The notes beneath the pieces were generated by a model. The model had not been told where the DNA came from. It saw only the letters and a program-made list of their open reading frames with translations, and did no database searches. A stretch of DNA of 64,000 bases, taken from contig CASHTG010000010.1 in the NCBI GenBank assembly GCA_949357655.1, positions 620,001 to 684,000 of the forward strand, written 5' to 3'. Position 1 is the stretch's first letter; the number at the start of each line of letters is the position of its first letter. A program made the position numbers and the translations under genes. This document shows positions 1-11,567 of this stretch, piece by piece. Source of the stretch: Parascedosporium putredinis. Lineage: Eukaryota > Ascomycota > Sordariomycetes > Microascales > Microascaceae.

Positions 1-1
1 G

Positions 2-407
2 TCAGAGGGGAACACCACAGGTCTTGCAGAATGCCTTCTCCTTGGGCGAGCCGCTTGATGTGTCGGTAAACGTGTATTCCGAAATCTGGCCGGGCTCTGC
101 CTGGATCTCGACGTCCTTGGTTGCAAACTTGGCAATCTACGAGGCTGTAAGCGCTGGGTTCAAATCATAACCGGAGACGACACAGGAGCTAGATAGGGGA
201 GAAATATTGCACACTACGTACCAACTGGTTGCAGCCTCCGGCGCCCTTGCTGCAGTGGACACAGAAGCACGACAGAACCGTGACGGGCTCAGACTTGACT
301 GTGAGGGCAACGCCTCCGCAGAGGCACTGTCCAGAGTACGGCGCAGGCATCCTTTCTGTTGCTGGGGGAGGGGCGTTTGAGAGGTAGGGTAGGGTACTGA
401 TTGACAC
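2..407 (-). CDS. GFA/CENP-V domain protein, 3' end at or beyond window edge
   Basis: Two exons are visible: 407-222 and 136-2, joined by an intron with donor GTACGT. The product has the zinc-binding pattern of the GFA (glutathione-dependent formaldehyde-activating)/CENP-V family: G-x-C-L-C-G near residue 28, a C-x-C-x2-C cluster near 47-52, and F-C-K-T-C-G near the end. The family coordinates zinc with Cys residues; the substrate of fungal paralogues is usually unknown. A TGA falls right after G-V-P-L, where the family normally has Trp (TGG), so one missing G would open the frame beyond the window. The visible part gives about 107 residues, shorter than the usual 120-150. No signal peptide is seen, so it is probably cytosolic. 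Confidence 0.75.
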
Positions 408-1203
408 GGCGAGTCAAGTCCAACGGCAACGGCGTGCCATCAAGGTTGAGACATGGACGCGGGGAGGGGGAAAATGCCTATATACTAGCATCATCTTCAT
501 CAGGTCGACCTCTCTGCGTCTGGGGAGCAGCATGTCGCGGCTCCGCGGTGTGTCTGGTTCGGAAGGGTTGACACGCTTTGTGCCCGCAACCGTCGCGGAG
601 ACGTCTCCGGCAAATCAACTGTACTAGTGACTTGTTCCGCCCTTGTCCGCTCCCCCACATTCTTCATGTGCAAAGGCCGAATTCTAAGAAAAGAAACTAA
701 AGAAGCGGCGTCTCTCTGTGAAATCCTCGGAGATTTCGGCGAACTTTCTACAGGAAAAACAACGGCTAATCGGTAGTTCGTGGAGAAGGTGCGATGGGGT
801 TGAGGCCTCGCAGGCCCCATATCACGACTCGAAGTCTTTTTGCGTGGCGTCATTTCTAGGTGCAACTATTCTTTCTAGGGGCTCGGGGTGGCCACCCAGC
901 AAGCTAGCCCATCCTACCCCACCTTCTCCTCCCCGAGCATCTGGTTGTCGCTCCCTATAGCATCCTTCTGTTCCGGAAGACGGCGCTAGACCCTTGGCAC
1001 TGGAAGCGAAAACCCCCAAGAACGTCCCCGCCTTCCGGGGCCCGTGGGGCCTAGGTGGGGTCCTATGAGAGCTGCTGGCAGTGCTCGCGTCAGACTTGAA
1101 TAAAATGGCCGACCATCGCCATCGTGGAGAACTTACAAAACTTTTTGAGGGATACGTGGAAGAGCCTGGACAACAGCTTGGAATTAATTCACGACCGAAA
1201 ACA
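408..1203. other. intergenic, divergent promoter region
   Basis: No gene is supported here. It separates the leftward GFA gene from the rightward GH3 gene. Small ORFs on both strands overlap each other and lack recognisable domains. Confidence 0.6.
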
Positions 1204-3875
1204 ATGGCTCCAGCAGTAGACCTTGAGGCGATTTTGAAATCGCTCACCCTTGAGGAGAAGGTGAATCAATCTTTCCTTGTCACAAAGACAGAATCGCATG
1301 TGAAGCTAACAGTGCTTGCCTAGATCTCTCTTCTCTCTGGTGGAACTTTTGGGAAACGCAAGCCATCCCTGAAAAGGGCGTGCCCTCTATCAAGGTAAGC
1401 ATGAACAGCTTATAAACCCCAATGCTTGGGTTATCTGCCATGGATGCGCGGTTTTGAGAATCGCTCTAACACAGCTCCGCTAGACCACCGACGGACCCAA
1501 TGGCGTTCGCGGCGTAGACTTCGAGGGCAGCACCCGCGCGGCCTGCTTCCCCGCGGCCTCCAGCATCGCAGCCACCTTCGACACGGACATTGCCCGCTCC
1601 GTCGGCCGCGCCCTGGCCGAGGAAGCCCGCTCCAAGGGCGCCAGCTGCCTGCTCGCCCCGACCGTGTGCCTGCACCGCCACCCTCTCGGCGGACGCAACT
1701 TTGAGAGCTACAGCGAAGACCCCTCGTGGCCGGCAAGCTCGCCGCGCAAATGATCTCGGGCGTGCAGAGCTTGGGCGTCGCCGCCACCATCAAGCACTTC
1801 GTCGCCAACGAGCAGGAGACGGACCGCATGACGGTCGACGAGGAGATTAGCGAGCGCGCCTTGCGCGAGCTCTACCTCCGACCCTTCGAGATCGCCATCA
1901 AGGAAGCCGCGCCGTGGGCCGTCATGAGCGCGTACAACAAGGTCAACGGCGAGCACTGCGACGGCCACAAGTTCCTCCTCGCCGACGTCCTCCGCGGCCA
2001 GTGGGGGTGGAAGGGCCTCGTCATCAGCGACTGGGGCGGCACCAACTCGGTCGACGACTCCATCAACCACGGCCTCGAGATCGAGATGCCCGGCCCCGCG
2101 CGCGTGCGTAAGACCGATGCCGTGCTCGAGGCCGTGCGTGAGGGCCGCGTGACAGAGGCCGCGATTGACGAGCGCGTGCGCAATATCCTCGTATTTCTCG
2201 AGAGGCTTCGCGCCTTTGAGGGCGCTACCCCGACGACGGAGCGCGCCATTGATAGGCCCGAGCACCGTAAGCTTATTCGCGACGCCGGTGCCCGCGGCAT
2301 CGTCTTGCTCAAGAACGAGGGCGACATCCTCCCGCTTTCGCCTGCCAAGGTCCAGGGTAAGAAGATTGCCCTCATCGGCTTGGCCAAGGACGCCCTCGCC
2401 CACGGCGGCGGCTCGGCGGGCGTCAACGCCCACTACAAGGTCGCGCCCTATGACGCGCTGCGCACCGCGTTGGGCGACGCCGTGGAGCTCACCTACGCCA
2501 AGGGTTTCCACAGGGAGCGCCTCCTCCCCGCCATCTCCAAAGACGACGCCAGCGTCGGCACCGTCGTTGGCCTCGACGGCCAAACGGGCTTCTCTCTCTC
2601 CTTCTTCGAGCCCTCCGACCTCTCGACGCCCGTATCCACGCAGCACGGCCTCGAAAAGTCGGCCTACTCGCCCCTCGGCTCCCAGGAATCCATTTGGAAG
2701 GTGCTCGAGATCGTCGGCGACTTCACCCCTCCGAATCCGGCAGCCACATCATCGCCGCCTCGGGTATCGGGTCCACCCTCGTCTTCATCGACGACAAGCC
2801 CGTCTTCGAGCAGCAGGGCAACTACTCGGACCCCATGGGTGTCCTGTTCAACGCCCAGACCGAGGAGGAGTTCCGCTATGATTTCGACGCGGGCAAGACC
2901 TACCGCATCCGCATTCAGAGCCACCCGCCCTCCAACGTTGGCCTCAAGATTCTTGAGGGCCGCACCGGCATGCGCATGGGCTTCGGCCTCGCCTCCGTGT
3001 ACGACGCGGACCTCCTCGGCGAGGCCACGCGCGTCGCTCAGGATGCTGACTACGCCATCGTCTTCACCGGGCACGACCCCCAGTGGGAGACCGAGGGCCG
3101 TGACCAAGAGTCCTTCAACCTGCCCCGCAGCGGCAGCCAGGACGCCCTCGTATCCGCCGTCGCGGGGGTCAACAAGAACACAATCGTCGTCAACTCGACC
3201 GGCGTCGCCGTTGCCATGCCTTGGCTTGACCAGATCTCCGCCCTCACGCAAACCTGGTTCCCCGGCCAAGAGTGCGGCAACTCCATCGCCGACGTTCTTA
3301 CTGGCGCCGTCAACCCCGAGGGTCACCTTCCCGCCTCCTTCCCCAAGCGCGTCGAGGATGCCCCCGCGCACGGCAACTTCCCCGGAGAGTACGTGGACGG
3401 CAAGCTCAAGGTCAAGTATGCCGAGGGCGTCTTCGTAGGGTACCGCCACTACGACCGCCTCCCCAAGGAGAAGCTCAACTTTGCCTTTGGCCACGGTCTC
3501 TCCTACACTTCGTTCGACTTGGGCAACCTCACGGTGGCCAAGTCATCGGACGATGTCTACACGGTCACCCTCAATGTCACGAATACCGGAAACCTCGAGG
3601 GCGGTACCGTCGCTCAGGTTTATGGTGGCAAGGTGGAGCAAAGAGAGGACCATCCCGTCAAGGCTCTGGTCGCCTTCCGCAAGGTCAGGTTGCAGCCGGG
3701 CGAGAAGACGACGGTAGAGCTGACTTTTGCCACCCGAGACCTCGGATACTACGACGAGGCTGCCGGCCAATGGGTCGTCGATGCCGGCAAGTACAAGGTA
3801 TCACTGGCCAAGTCGGCGGCCGAAGTGGTCCAGGAGGTGGAGATTGATCTCGAGAAACTTGTATATGCCCCATGA
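1204..3875 (+). CDS. GH3 family beta-glucosidase with PA14 and Fn3-like domains (frameshifted)
   Basis: Likely hydrolyses terminal beta-D-glucosyl residues from cello-oligosaccharides or glucosides. Exons are 1204-1260, 1324-1394 and 1484-3875, giving about 840 residues, normal for the family. The order is a GH3 barrel (T-D-G-P-N-G-V-R-G, K-H-F-V-A-N-E-Q, nucleophile Asp in V-I-S-D-W-G-G), a second GH3 domain interrupted by a PA14 insertion (around I-I-A-A-S-G-I-G-S-T to the G-M-R-M-G-F region), acid/base Glu in W-E-T-E-G-R-D, and a C-terminal Fn3-like domain. No signal peptide is seen, so it may be intracellular. Three one-base losses break the frame: near 1344 (GGAAAC to GGAAC), near 1720 (CCCTTCG to CCCTCG) and near 2728 (five C to four). 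All flanking codons read well, so sequencing error is more likely than decay. Confidence 0.92.
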
Positions 3876-6599
3876 ATTTTCCTTTAGATAGATAGATACG
3901 TATGTGCTACCGAGCGAATGATTATGATTATTTCTTGTCCCGCCATCTTTACCATTGTTTACCAAGCTTTCGAAGCCCGCCTCTCTTCTCTTCTGCTTCT
4001 CTCTCTGCTCCATTTTCCTCCGGGCTAGGCTCCATAGTCTGTGAAACCATTGGCAATACTTGGCCAACTCCATCTGTTCTCACGGAAGCAGACGCCAACT
4101 TGGCCTAGCTGTATGCCTCGGCCCTAGATATCATCTATGTCCACCAGTCCGACTTCAGCTCGGAATTCGGAAGAGATCGCCATCACGAAGTTCTCCATAT
4201 CGCCACGCTGAATCTTGTGGATGTCGTTCCTATCGGCGATATCACACACACACCGAGACGATAACTTCCGTCTATCCACAGCGGGCCACTACAGGCCAGA
4301 GGCTAATTGGGTATTTTCCACGCATTCAGCCTGAAGAACATGGCGCCGTAAGTGCAGTAGCGTAGAGGAGGGGCCCCCAGCCCTGTCTAGATTGAGGAAC
4401 TTGGGGACATGATAGCGGGCCTTCCGAGGTTAGACTCCGACACCTAGACCCTTCCATAGCACCTACTTCGTACATCCTGAAGGTGTGCATGCGCATGCGC
4501 GACTATCGAAAAACAGGGGTCTGTCCGGTATGGCGTTCATCTAACCCCTATCATCTCCGAGTTGACTGTCAACATCCCTGTTTCTTGTGTACCCTCTCAT
4601 CATTCTTGGCTCTCAGGCATAAGACTAACAGCCGCCAAGCCAGTCAATGGCGGATCAACAGCTAGACCAAATGGCGTCCCACGTGCTCGTGCCTAGTTAT
4701 TCACTGCAACCTGCAGCTGGCTGGAGGCATACCCCCACGGGATCAGCCAGATCGGTTCGGTCACGGCCCCGGAGCCCAAGAGCTGGTCATCGGATCAAAA
4801 CCAGGCCTCTTTTGAGTATGATGGAACAGGCCCATGATAATCACCGTCAGTTCCGAGTTTAATAGGCGTGTTCTTGATCAATTGCACGCATGTACTTATT
4901 AGAACACGACTCAGGCAAATGCCCTCCCCTCCGTAATCAATATGATCCGATTCGTTTTTTTTTTTTCACCGGATCGATACCAGTGGGGCTTCAAGCATCT
5001 ATGGACCCGGAAGCAAACGTCTGTGGGTTCCAGGCGCCTTTGGAGGTTCAATGTTGTGACTAGTATCATCGGCGCTCCCCCCCTGTCTAGACCCCTCGGG
5101 ACGTGGGGTGGGGTCGGAAGTCGGAACCGGAACCAGGCGCGCGGAACAACGACGCTTGTGCAATGAGATTTTCATGCCCTGTCGCGGGCGCTAACCATGT
5201 TGAGAAGCCAGCTGCGAAGGGAAAAGACGAATGGGATGAATAAAAAGATTGCCGTGACGCCTCTTCCTCCGGCAGTTCTTTCTTCCATGCATTTCCCATT
5301 TAATATTGCCGTGATGTTCGGCAACATCTCAAGCGATTACGGGGAGGAGGCGACGGCCCTTGTGTCGTTCGATGCTGTAGATTCAATTCTTCTCCATCGA
5401 CTTACGTTTGCCCAAGTTAGTTCTGTGTTTGCCCACATGCAATTGCTTAGCTATCCCACCGCTAGCTCAGCTCACGGCCATTCATCTCCAGCCGGGCCAC
5501 GGCGTTAGAAGGGTGCGCATAAAATATGCTCTGCTCCACCTCATTCTCGTACTACGAGTAGATAGAACCCACTCTCAGAGGGCACTGATCAAGGACGCCC
5601 CCGTTCATCATTCGATGAACTGGGAACTTCCCTCTGTTCCTCGCAGTCCCGGAAGCGTTCGGGACTGGCCCAAATGACACTAGCGCGCTAGCGTGTCCTT
5701 GTCGCCACTCACCATGTGTCCCCCGTCCACAGTCTTTTCCCCTTTAGGCAAAGAGTTGGTCAAAGGAGTAGTCGAGAAGAAAGGAATGTCATGAATCATC
5801 CACAATATTCATCGTTGAAGCCATGCCGTGGAACCCTCGATTCATCCTGTTTTCCACCGCATGGTCGATCATTCTCCATCTATAGATGAAGATCCAAAGA
5901 ATGTCCTTGATCTCGTCGCTGCAGGGCCTCAACACGGCCTCCCTAGAAGCAAAAGAGCTCCCTTCCCGAGGCCTCGGTGAGGGCGAGCAAATTTCCCGCT
6001 ACTCCCCGTCAGCTCGGCCAAACCAGAACCACACCCCTAGCTCCTCGTGAACATGCCATTGCGCTAGACGCATTTCGTACACCCCATTTGCCGTAGTGCT
6101 GGGAAGACTAGCTCGAAAAGTACCTGTGGGGTGCATCTCCATTTCGCCCTCCCACCACGCCCCCTGTCATCTGCTTCATTGCCTCTAGCCAACTTCAGCT
6201 TTTTTCTTTGCCATTGATTTCTCTTTTTCGTCAACTCCCTCCCTCCTCTCCCACACTCTTGTCTCTTCCGAGCTTCACTCCAGGCTGTGTGGTTCCGGAA
6301 CGCAACCTCGCTCATCTCCCCTCCTCCCCCTCCTTCGGCACTCCACACCTCCGCAGTTGTTTCTGTTGCCCCAGATCCTGGGGTCCGGGGCTCCGCAATC
6401 GCCATTCGCTCGGTTCAGGAGCTCGTGGAGAAGAATATATATTTTGTTCTTCCCTCCCCTTTTGGATCCTTGGTTGTCGATCATCACCCACGCAGGCAAC
6501 ACATCTCCAACATCTCGGTGGAAAACTTGACTTGAGGAACTTGGTTCAAAGTTTCACGCTTGCTCCCGTCAGCTTGGTCAGAAAGAACAGAACAAAACC
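3876..6599. other. intergenic spacer with CT-rich leader at its right end
   Basis: No recognisable gene. Short ORFs on both strands have no family features. From about 6180 to 6600 the + strand is strongly CT-rich, typical of a fungal promoter and 5' leader for the following transporter gene. Confidence 0.6.
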
Positions 6600-8487
6600 A
6601 TGGGTTTTTTCAAGAGAACGGAGAAGGAGAAGGAGGATGCCACCATCAGCCCAGAGCTGCGAGCTGTAAGTCGACGCGCTCTCTCTCTTCATTTCTTATC
6701 CAACCCCTATCCTGCCCGAGATGTCCCCCGGTGAAAGCCTTGTCAGTCTTACTAACGGTGCGATTTTGCAACGCGACAGGTCCTCCCGCAGCATAGCGGT
6801 TCGTGGTGGACGGTGAGGCATCTGCTCCTCCTCAACCTGATGCTTCTCGTCCCCTCTCTTTCTTCCGCCACCATTGGCTTCGACGGCGCTATGATGAACG
6901 GTCTGCAGACGGTTGAGCAATGGCGCGGCTACTTCAACCACCCCAAGCCCTCCATCCTCGGTGTCATGAACGCCATCTACCCCATCGGCAAGATTGTCGG
7001 CATCTTCCCCGCCGCCTGGCTCTCCGACAAGTATGGCCGCAAATCTTCCATGTGGATCGGCTTCGTCCTTCTCGTCTTGGGAGCCGGCGTTCAGGGTGGC
7101 AGCATCAACACCGCCATGTTCATCTGCTCGCGCTGCCTTCTCGGCGCCGCCACCGCCTTTATCGCGCAGCCCGCGCCTATCTTGGTCACTGAGTTGGCGT
7201 ACCCCACGCACCGTGGCAAGATCTCCGCTCTTTACCAGACCTTCTTTGTAAGTTTCGACCCATGCAGTCTCAAGGTACAACTAGGAAAAGAATGGTGCGA
7301 CTAACTCATCCATTTCTTCTAACCAGTACTTTGGTGCCATCTTTGCCGCGTGGTCAACCTACGGAACCTTCCGTCTGCCCTCCACCTGGAGCTGGAGGAT
7401 CCCCTCCATTCTCCAGGGCGCGATCCCCTTCATCCAGTTTGCTTTCTTCTGGCTCGTCCCCGAGTCTCCTAGGTACGATTCTTTCTTCTTATCCCCAGCC
7501 CACAAAAAGGCCAAAAGCTGTACGAATTGTCGAAACTAACGCGACGCGAAACAGGTGGCTCATTGCCCACGGAAGGAACGCCGAGGCTCGTGCCATCTTC
7601 GTCAAGTACCACGCCGGCGGCGACGAGAATTCCGCCCTCGTCAACTACGAGATGAAGCAGATCGAGGAGAACCTCAAGGCCGAGTCCGAGGCCCTCTCCG
7701 AGACGTCCTACTTCGATCTCGTCCGCACACCCGCCAACCGCAAGCGTACACTCATCGCCGCCATCGTCGGTTTCTTCGCCCAGTGGAACGGTGCCGGCGT
7801 CGTGTCGTACTACATCACGCTCGTCCTCAACACTATCGGCATCACCAAGACCCGCGACCAGGCCTTGATCAACGGTCTCCTCCAGGTCTTCAACTGGCTC
7901 GCCGCCGTCCTCGCCGGCGCCCTCATGGTCGACCGCATCGGCCGCCGCAAGCTCTTCCTCATCTCCACCGCCGGCATGTGCATGGCCTACGTCATTTGGA
8001 CGGCCCTCACCAGCCACTTCACGCGCACCCTCGACCAGCACGCCGGCCACGCCGTTGTCGCCTTCATCTTTATCTACTACTTCTTCTACGACATTGCCTG
8101 GTCCCCCTCCTCATGGCGTACCCTGTCGAGATCTTCCAGTTCACCCTCCGCGCCCGTGGTGTTTCCGTCACCTACGGTACCACCTTTATCGGTCTCATCA
8201 TTGGCCAGTTCGTCAACCCCATTGCCATGTCCAAGCTTGGCTGGAAGTACTACATCGTCTTCTGCTGTATTCTCTTTGTCCTCTTCTTCGTCATTTACTT
8301 CCTTTTCCCCGAGACCAAGGGCCGAACTTTGGAGGAGATTGCCGAGATCTTTGAGGGTCCTTCTGCTTCCCGACGTGTAGACGAGGAGAAGCTTGGGGAT
8401 GACAATGTCGACGATGAGAAGAGGGTTTCTCGAGACTCGTCCTCCCACGCCGAGGTCGCCGAGGTTGCCGAAGAGAAGAGGGCCTAA
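6600..8487 (+). CDS. MFS sugar transporter (SP family, 12 TM)
   Basis: Plasma-membrane hexose or disaccharide permease of the major facilitator sugar-porter family. Exons are 6600-6665, 6780-7247, 7327-7472 and 7555-8487, about 537 residues. Family signatures are in order: D-K-Y-G-R-K between TM2 and TM3, P-E-S-P-R-W before the central loop, D-R-I-G-R-R-K between TM8 and TM9, and P-E-T-K-G-R-T at the C-terminus, followed by an acidic cytosolic tail. The start was chosen because ATG at 6600 opens a 22-codon exon with a GTAAGT donor. One base is missing near 8107: W-S-P-L-L-M-A needs six C where five are present, shifting the last third of the protein. The substrate cannot be assigned; the nearest gene, a beta-glucosidase, would fit a glucose or cellobiose role. 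Confidence 0.92.
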
Positions 8488-8833
8488 TTGTGGTGCTAAA
8501 ATACATATAATGGATACGATATACTAGTGGAACGAATGAAGTAATTTGCGAGTAGCGTGTTTAGGCTGGAAACCTCATATTGGCGTGTGCCACCGAGAAG
8601 ACCGATTCTTCAAACATGTTTGAGTTTATGTGCATAGCGAGTAGCCTAGTCTGACGTTTTTCAAGAGAAGCAATCAATGGAAGCTCACATACGATACCAT
8701 CGAAAAAGGCCCCTTCTCTGTTTGTTCTTTATACATGTAATTGATATATTCATGCGTCAATGTAAAGTGTAGTGGTATGTACAAGGTTTGATCAATCCTC
8801 TCAATCTATCTCTACGCCCTTTCGGTGGACGCA
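8488..8833. other. convergent 3' intergenic region
   Basis: AT-rich spacer between two convergent genes. It presumably holds both poly(A) regions; no gene is seen. Confidence 0.6.
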
Positions 8834-9983
8834 TTATCCCTTCACGCAAACCACGTCGCCGGGCTGCAACGTATTGCAAGCCAAGCCCTCGTTGAGCGCG
8901 AGGAAAGCTTCAAGTGTGATGTTGTGTAGCATGGCGATGGCGTAGCAGAACGAGCCTTGAGGCACGACGTATTCCTGGGAGCACTTGGCAGCAGGGGGTT
9001 CCGGCTCTGGCTCAGGCTCAGGTTCCGGCTCGGGCTCGGGCTCAGGCTCGGGCTCAGGCTCAGGCTCAGGCTGGGGCTCCGGTTTCGGCTCAGTAGCTCC
9101 TCCGCAGCTACCCTTGACCTCGCTAACGGCCAATTGAGCCCAGGCCTCATACGACCGCGTGGCAGCCTCGGAGTTGAAGCGCGCAGGCAGGATGCCTTGC
9201 GTGGCATGTTGGCTGGTACCGGCCGAGTCCGCGCAGTCGGGGTTGTTGACGTTGGCGGTAGCGTGCGCCCAGCCGGTCACGGCGAGGCCAGCGCTCGTGG
9301 CAACGGCTCCGTCGACGCCGTTGTGGCTCCACTTCAGGCAGCCCTCGCAGCGGTAGATGACGGAGAAGCTGGTCTCGTTGACGACGGAGGAGATCTGGGT
9401 GAGGCGTGCGTCGCCCGTGTAGGGGGTGGTGGGGCCGTAGGATTCCGCCCAACGGAACGAGGTGAGGACTTGGTCGTTGTGAGGGTAAGCAAGCATGAGG
9501 AGGCTGTTGGTCATGCCGCCGCCGAAAGAAATGCCGCACCATCCCGTGTTGGCACCTTCAGTGGAAGCGCAGGTCTGCCAGGAGAAGAAAGATTAGTTCC
9601 GTCATCAACAATCGGCTTACGTCTGTTGCTGGCACTCCTCCGCGTTCTTCCTGCTTCCAAATGTCCCAGTTTTGACAATAAAAGACTTACCAAGAGGCCA
9701 ATGTACTCAGTCGCGTCCGTCTCGAGCGCGTCCGCTGGGAGGGCCATACCGTAGGTCATGCTTGGCGCAGCCCACGTATTGAAGCTAATGCCACTCTCCG
9801 CATCCGTCCAAGGCACGGGGTCCTGGGCAAGCGCCACTGCAACTTCAATTAGCATGACTGCGTGATCAATGGCTCCCCGATTCTTCTTCTTCTGCGCAAT
9901 TGACGCGAACGGGGACGTCAATCGCTGCAACGGGAAAACTTACGCGGCGCGATCGCCAAGAGAAGCGGCGTGAGGGACTTCAT
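8834..9983 (-). CDS. secreted AA8-type haem b cytochrome domain fused to C-terminal LysM
   Basis: Three exons (9983-9944, 9836-9691, 9574-8834) give 308 residues with no frameshift. Residues 1-17 are a signal peptide. Residues about 20-195 match the cytochrome domain of cellobiose dehydrogenase (AA8): Met83 in F-G-G-G-M-T-N-S-L-L and His185 in T-S-Q-H-A-T-Q-G sit where the two axial haem ligands of that domain are found, with Y-R-C-E-G-C-L-K-W between them. Residues 224-256 are an E-P dipeptide repeat linker. Residues about 263-306 form one LysM (V-V-P-Q-G-S-F-C, then L-N-E-G-L-A-C and Q-P-G-D-V-V-C-V). AA8 domains pass electrons, for example to lytic polysaccharide monooxygenases; LysM binds chitin or related glycans. 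There is no flavin domain. The combination suggests a chitin-targeted redox partner; that role is inference. Confidence 0.88.
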
Positions 9984-11567
9984 TGCGGCGAATCAAGAAA
10001 ACTAGAAGCAGTGCACGCAAGATACAAAGTGCACGAGAGGTAAGATTCGCAGGCGCTGTCTTTCCCTTTTTACAACTTCACCATCCGGGTTACGACCGCG
10101 AAGGCGGCTGGAAGGAGGGGCCTCACCTCCCTTTTAAATAACTGCTCAACCCCATTGTGCCGTGGGCAAAAGCCCATGGACTGAGCACCAAGGAAAACTA
10201 GCTCTTTTCCCGTCGTCTTTCCCCGCAAAATTGTCCGAGATCAATTTGCGCAGCAAAGAGAAAAAGAGCTCGTTGCCTTTTTCGAAACGAGAGCACTCTG
10301 CGGCCCACGGCTATATTGAGGCCGTTAATCTAAGAACAGTAATACCGGCCCGGTGATTGGCCGTCCGCATTGAGCAGTTCATTTATACTCATTGGGCCTT
10401 GGACCAACTGTCCGCGCGTGGCCTGTCGTACGGGGATAAATTCGGATCGTCTGGTCCCGGGGCCCAGCGGACCCGCTCCCTCTCTCTTGGCCCTGAACGG
10501 GTGTGCGCGCCGCTCGCAATTGGCGAGCGGGCGGCATAAAGCAGTAGATCTAGGTCGTTGATTGCGTCTCCCTGGAATTGAGGGCGATAGTGGGGACGGA
10601 TCGACGTCACTACGGCCATCCCCTCTGCGTCTTCGCTTGGAGCCTGTGTGCCATGCAACACCATCTCGGCATCTCATCCGCGATGTGCAGCATCAAGGTG
10701 TTGAGGGTGGCATTGGGCAACATGAACCTCATCAATTTGCCGTCTCGCATAAAGGTGAATCCGGGAAACCTCCATGGACCTCGATATGAAAAGGTTCGTC
10801 ATGTGGAGCTGGCCACTCTCCATCGATGCCCTGCCAAGCCTCACTCCTCGTTTTGCGGGGTGAAGCTCTGGATCCATGGATCCGTCTTCTCCTCCTTCTC
10901 CTCTGGTAATCCGGCACCGGGCATCTCTTCCGCCCCAGGCCTGCCACGGCTCCGAGCGTTCAAAGTAGGGACCTGGTTGAGGGAAGGGTATGGGAATTTT
11001 CTGGAAAATTCTAGACGTCCAAGTTTCCGCCATTGGTTCGTGTATGGCATGGCATGCCCTTATTTTCTAGGTCGCGGGTAGCTGGCCCCTTCCGGCATAT
11101 GGAAAGTAATGGGCTAGAGACCTCGTTACCGCCGGTGTTATGAATATTCAGGTCCTGCCGCGTTTCTCCCAAACTTCAAAATCGATGGGTTTTTTTCCAG
11201 TAAGCTCGATGAATACCTTGCGTAAGAGAGTCAATCATCGCTTATTTACAAATAGTATATGGCGGCAGCTTTTTGCGTCAGTATAATCTTGACGTGGTGA
11301 TGGAGGATGCCAGCCAAGGTCTGTGAAACCCGTGCACTAACCTGTTGATGTCTGGTGACACAAATTGAACTGGACAAAGCTTACTGGACGGATTATTGTC
11401 ATCTCTTCATGTCTGCTGTAAACATGTGCTGCGCATTTGCAAATCCTTCCAGTTCGATCTGTGCTCCCAAGTGTCGCAGATTTTGAGCCCCTCACTTTGC
11501 ATTCCTGTTGCCTATCCTCGTCACCGTGCTCTCCGCCCAAGCCAGCAAAAGACAATTCAACCCAAAC
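9984..11567. other. divergent intergenic region
   Basis: Besides the TATA-like element at 10131-10140, nothing is recognisable. Open frames at 10330-11081 on both strands overlap one another and have no domain. Confidence 0.55.
10131..10140 (-). promoter_or_regulatory. TATA-like element of the AA8-LysM gene
   Basis: TATTTAAAAG lies about 150 bases upstream of the ATG at 9983. Confidence 0.45.

Noticed and set aside
1708..3494. Long minus-strand frames (1708-2646 and 2664-3494)
   Set aside because: They mirror the GH3 coding strand and have no independent features.
10578..11081. 167-codon + strand frame
   Set aside because: No domain, no conserved features, and overlapped by three equally long minus-strand frames.
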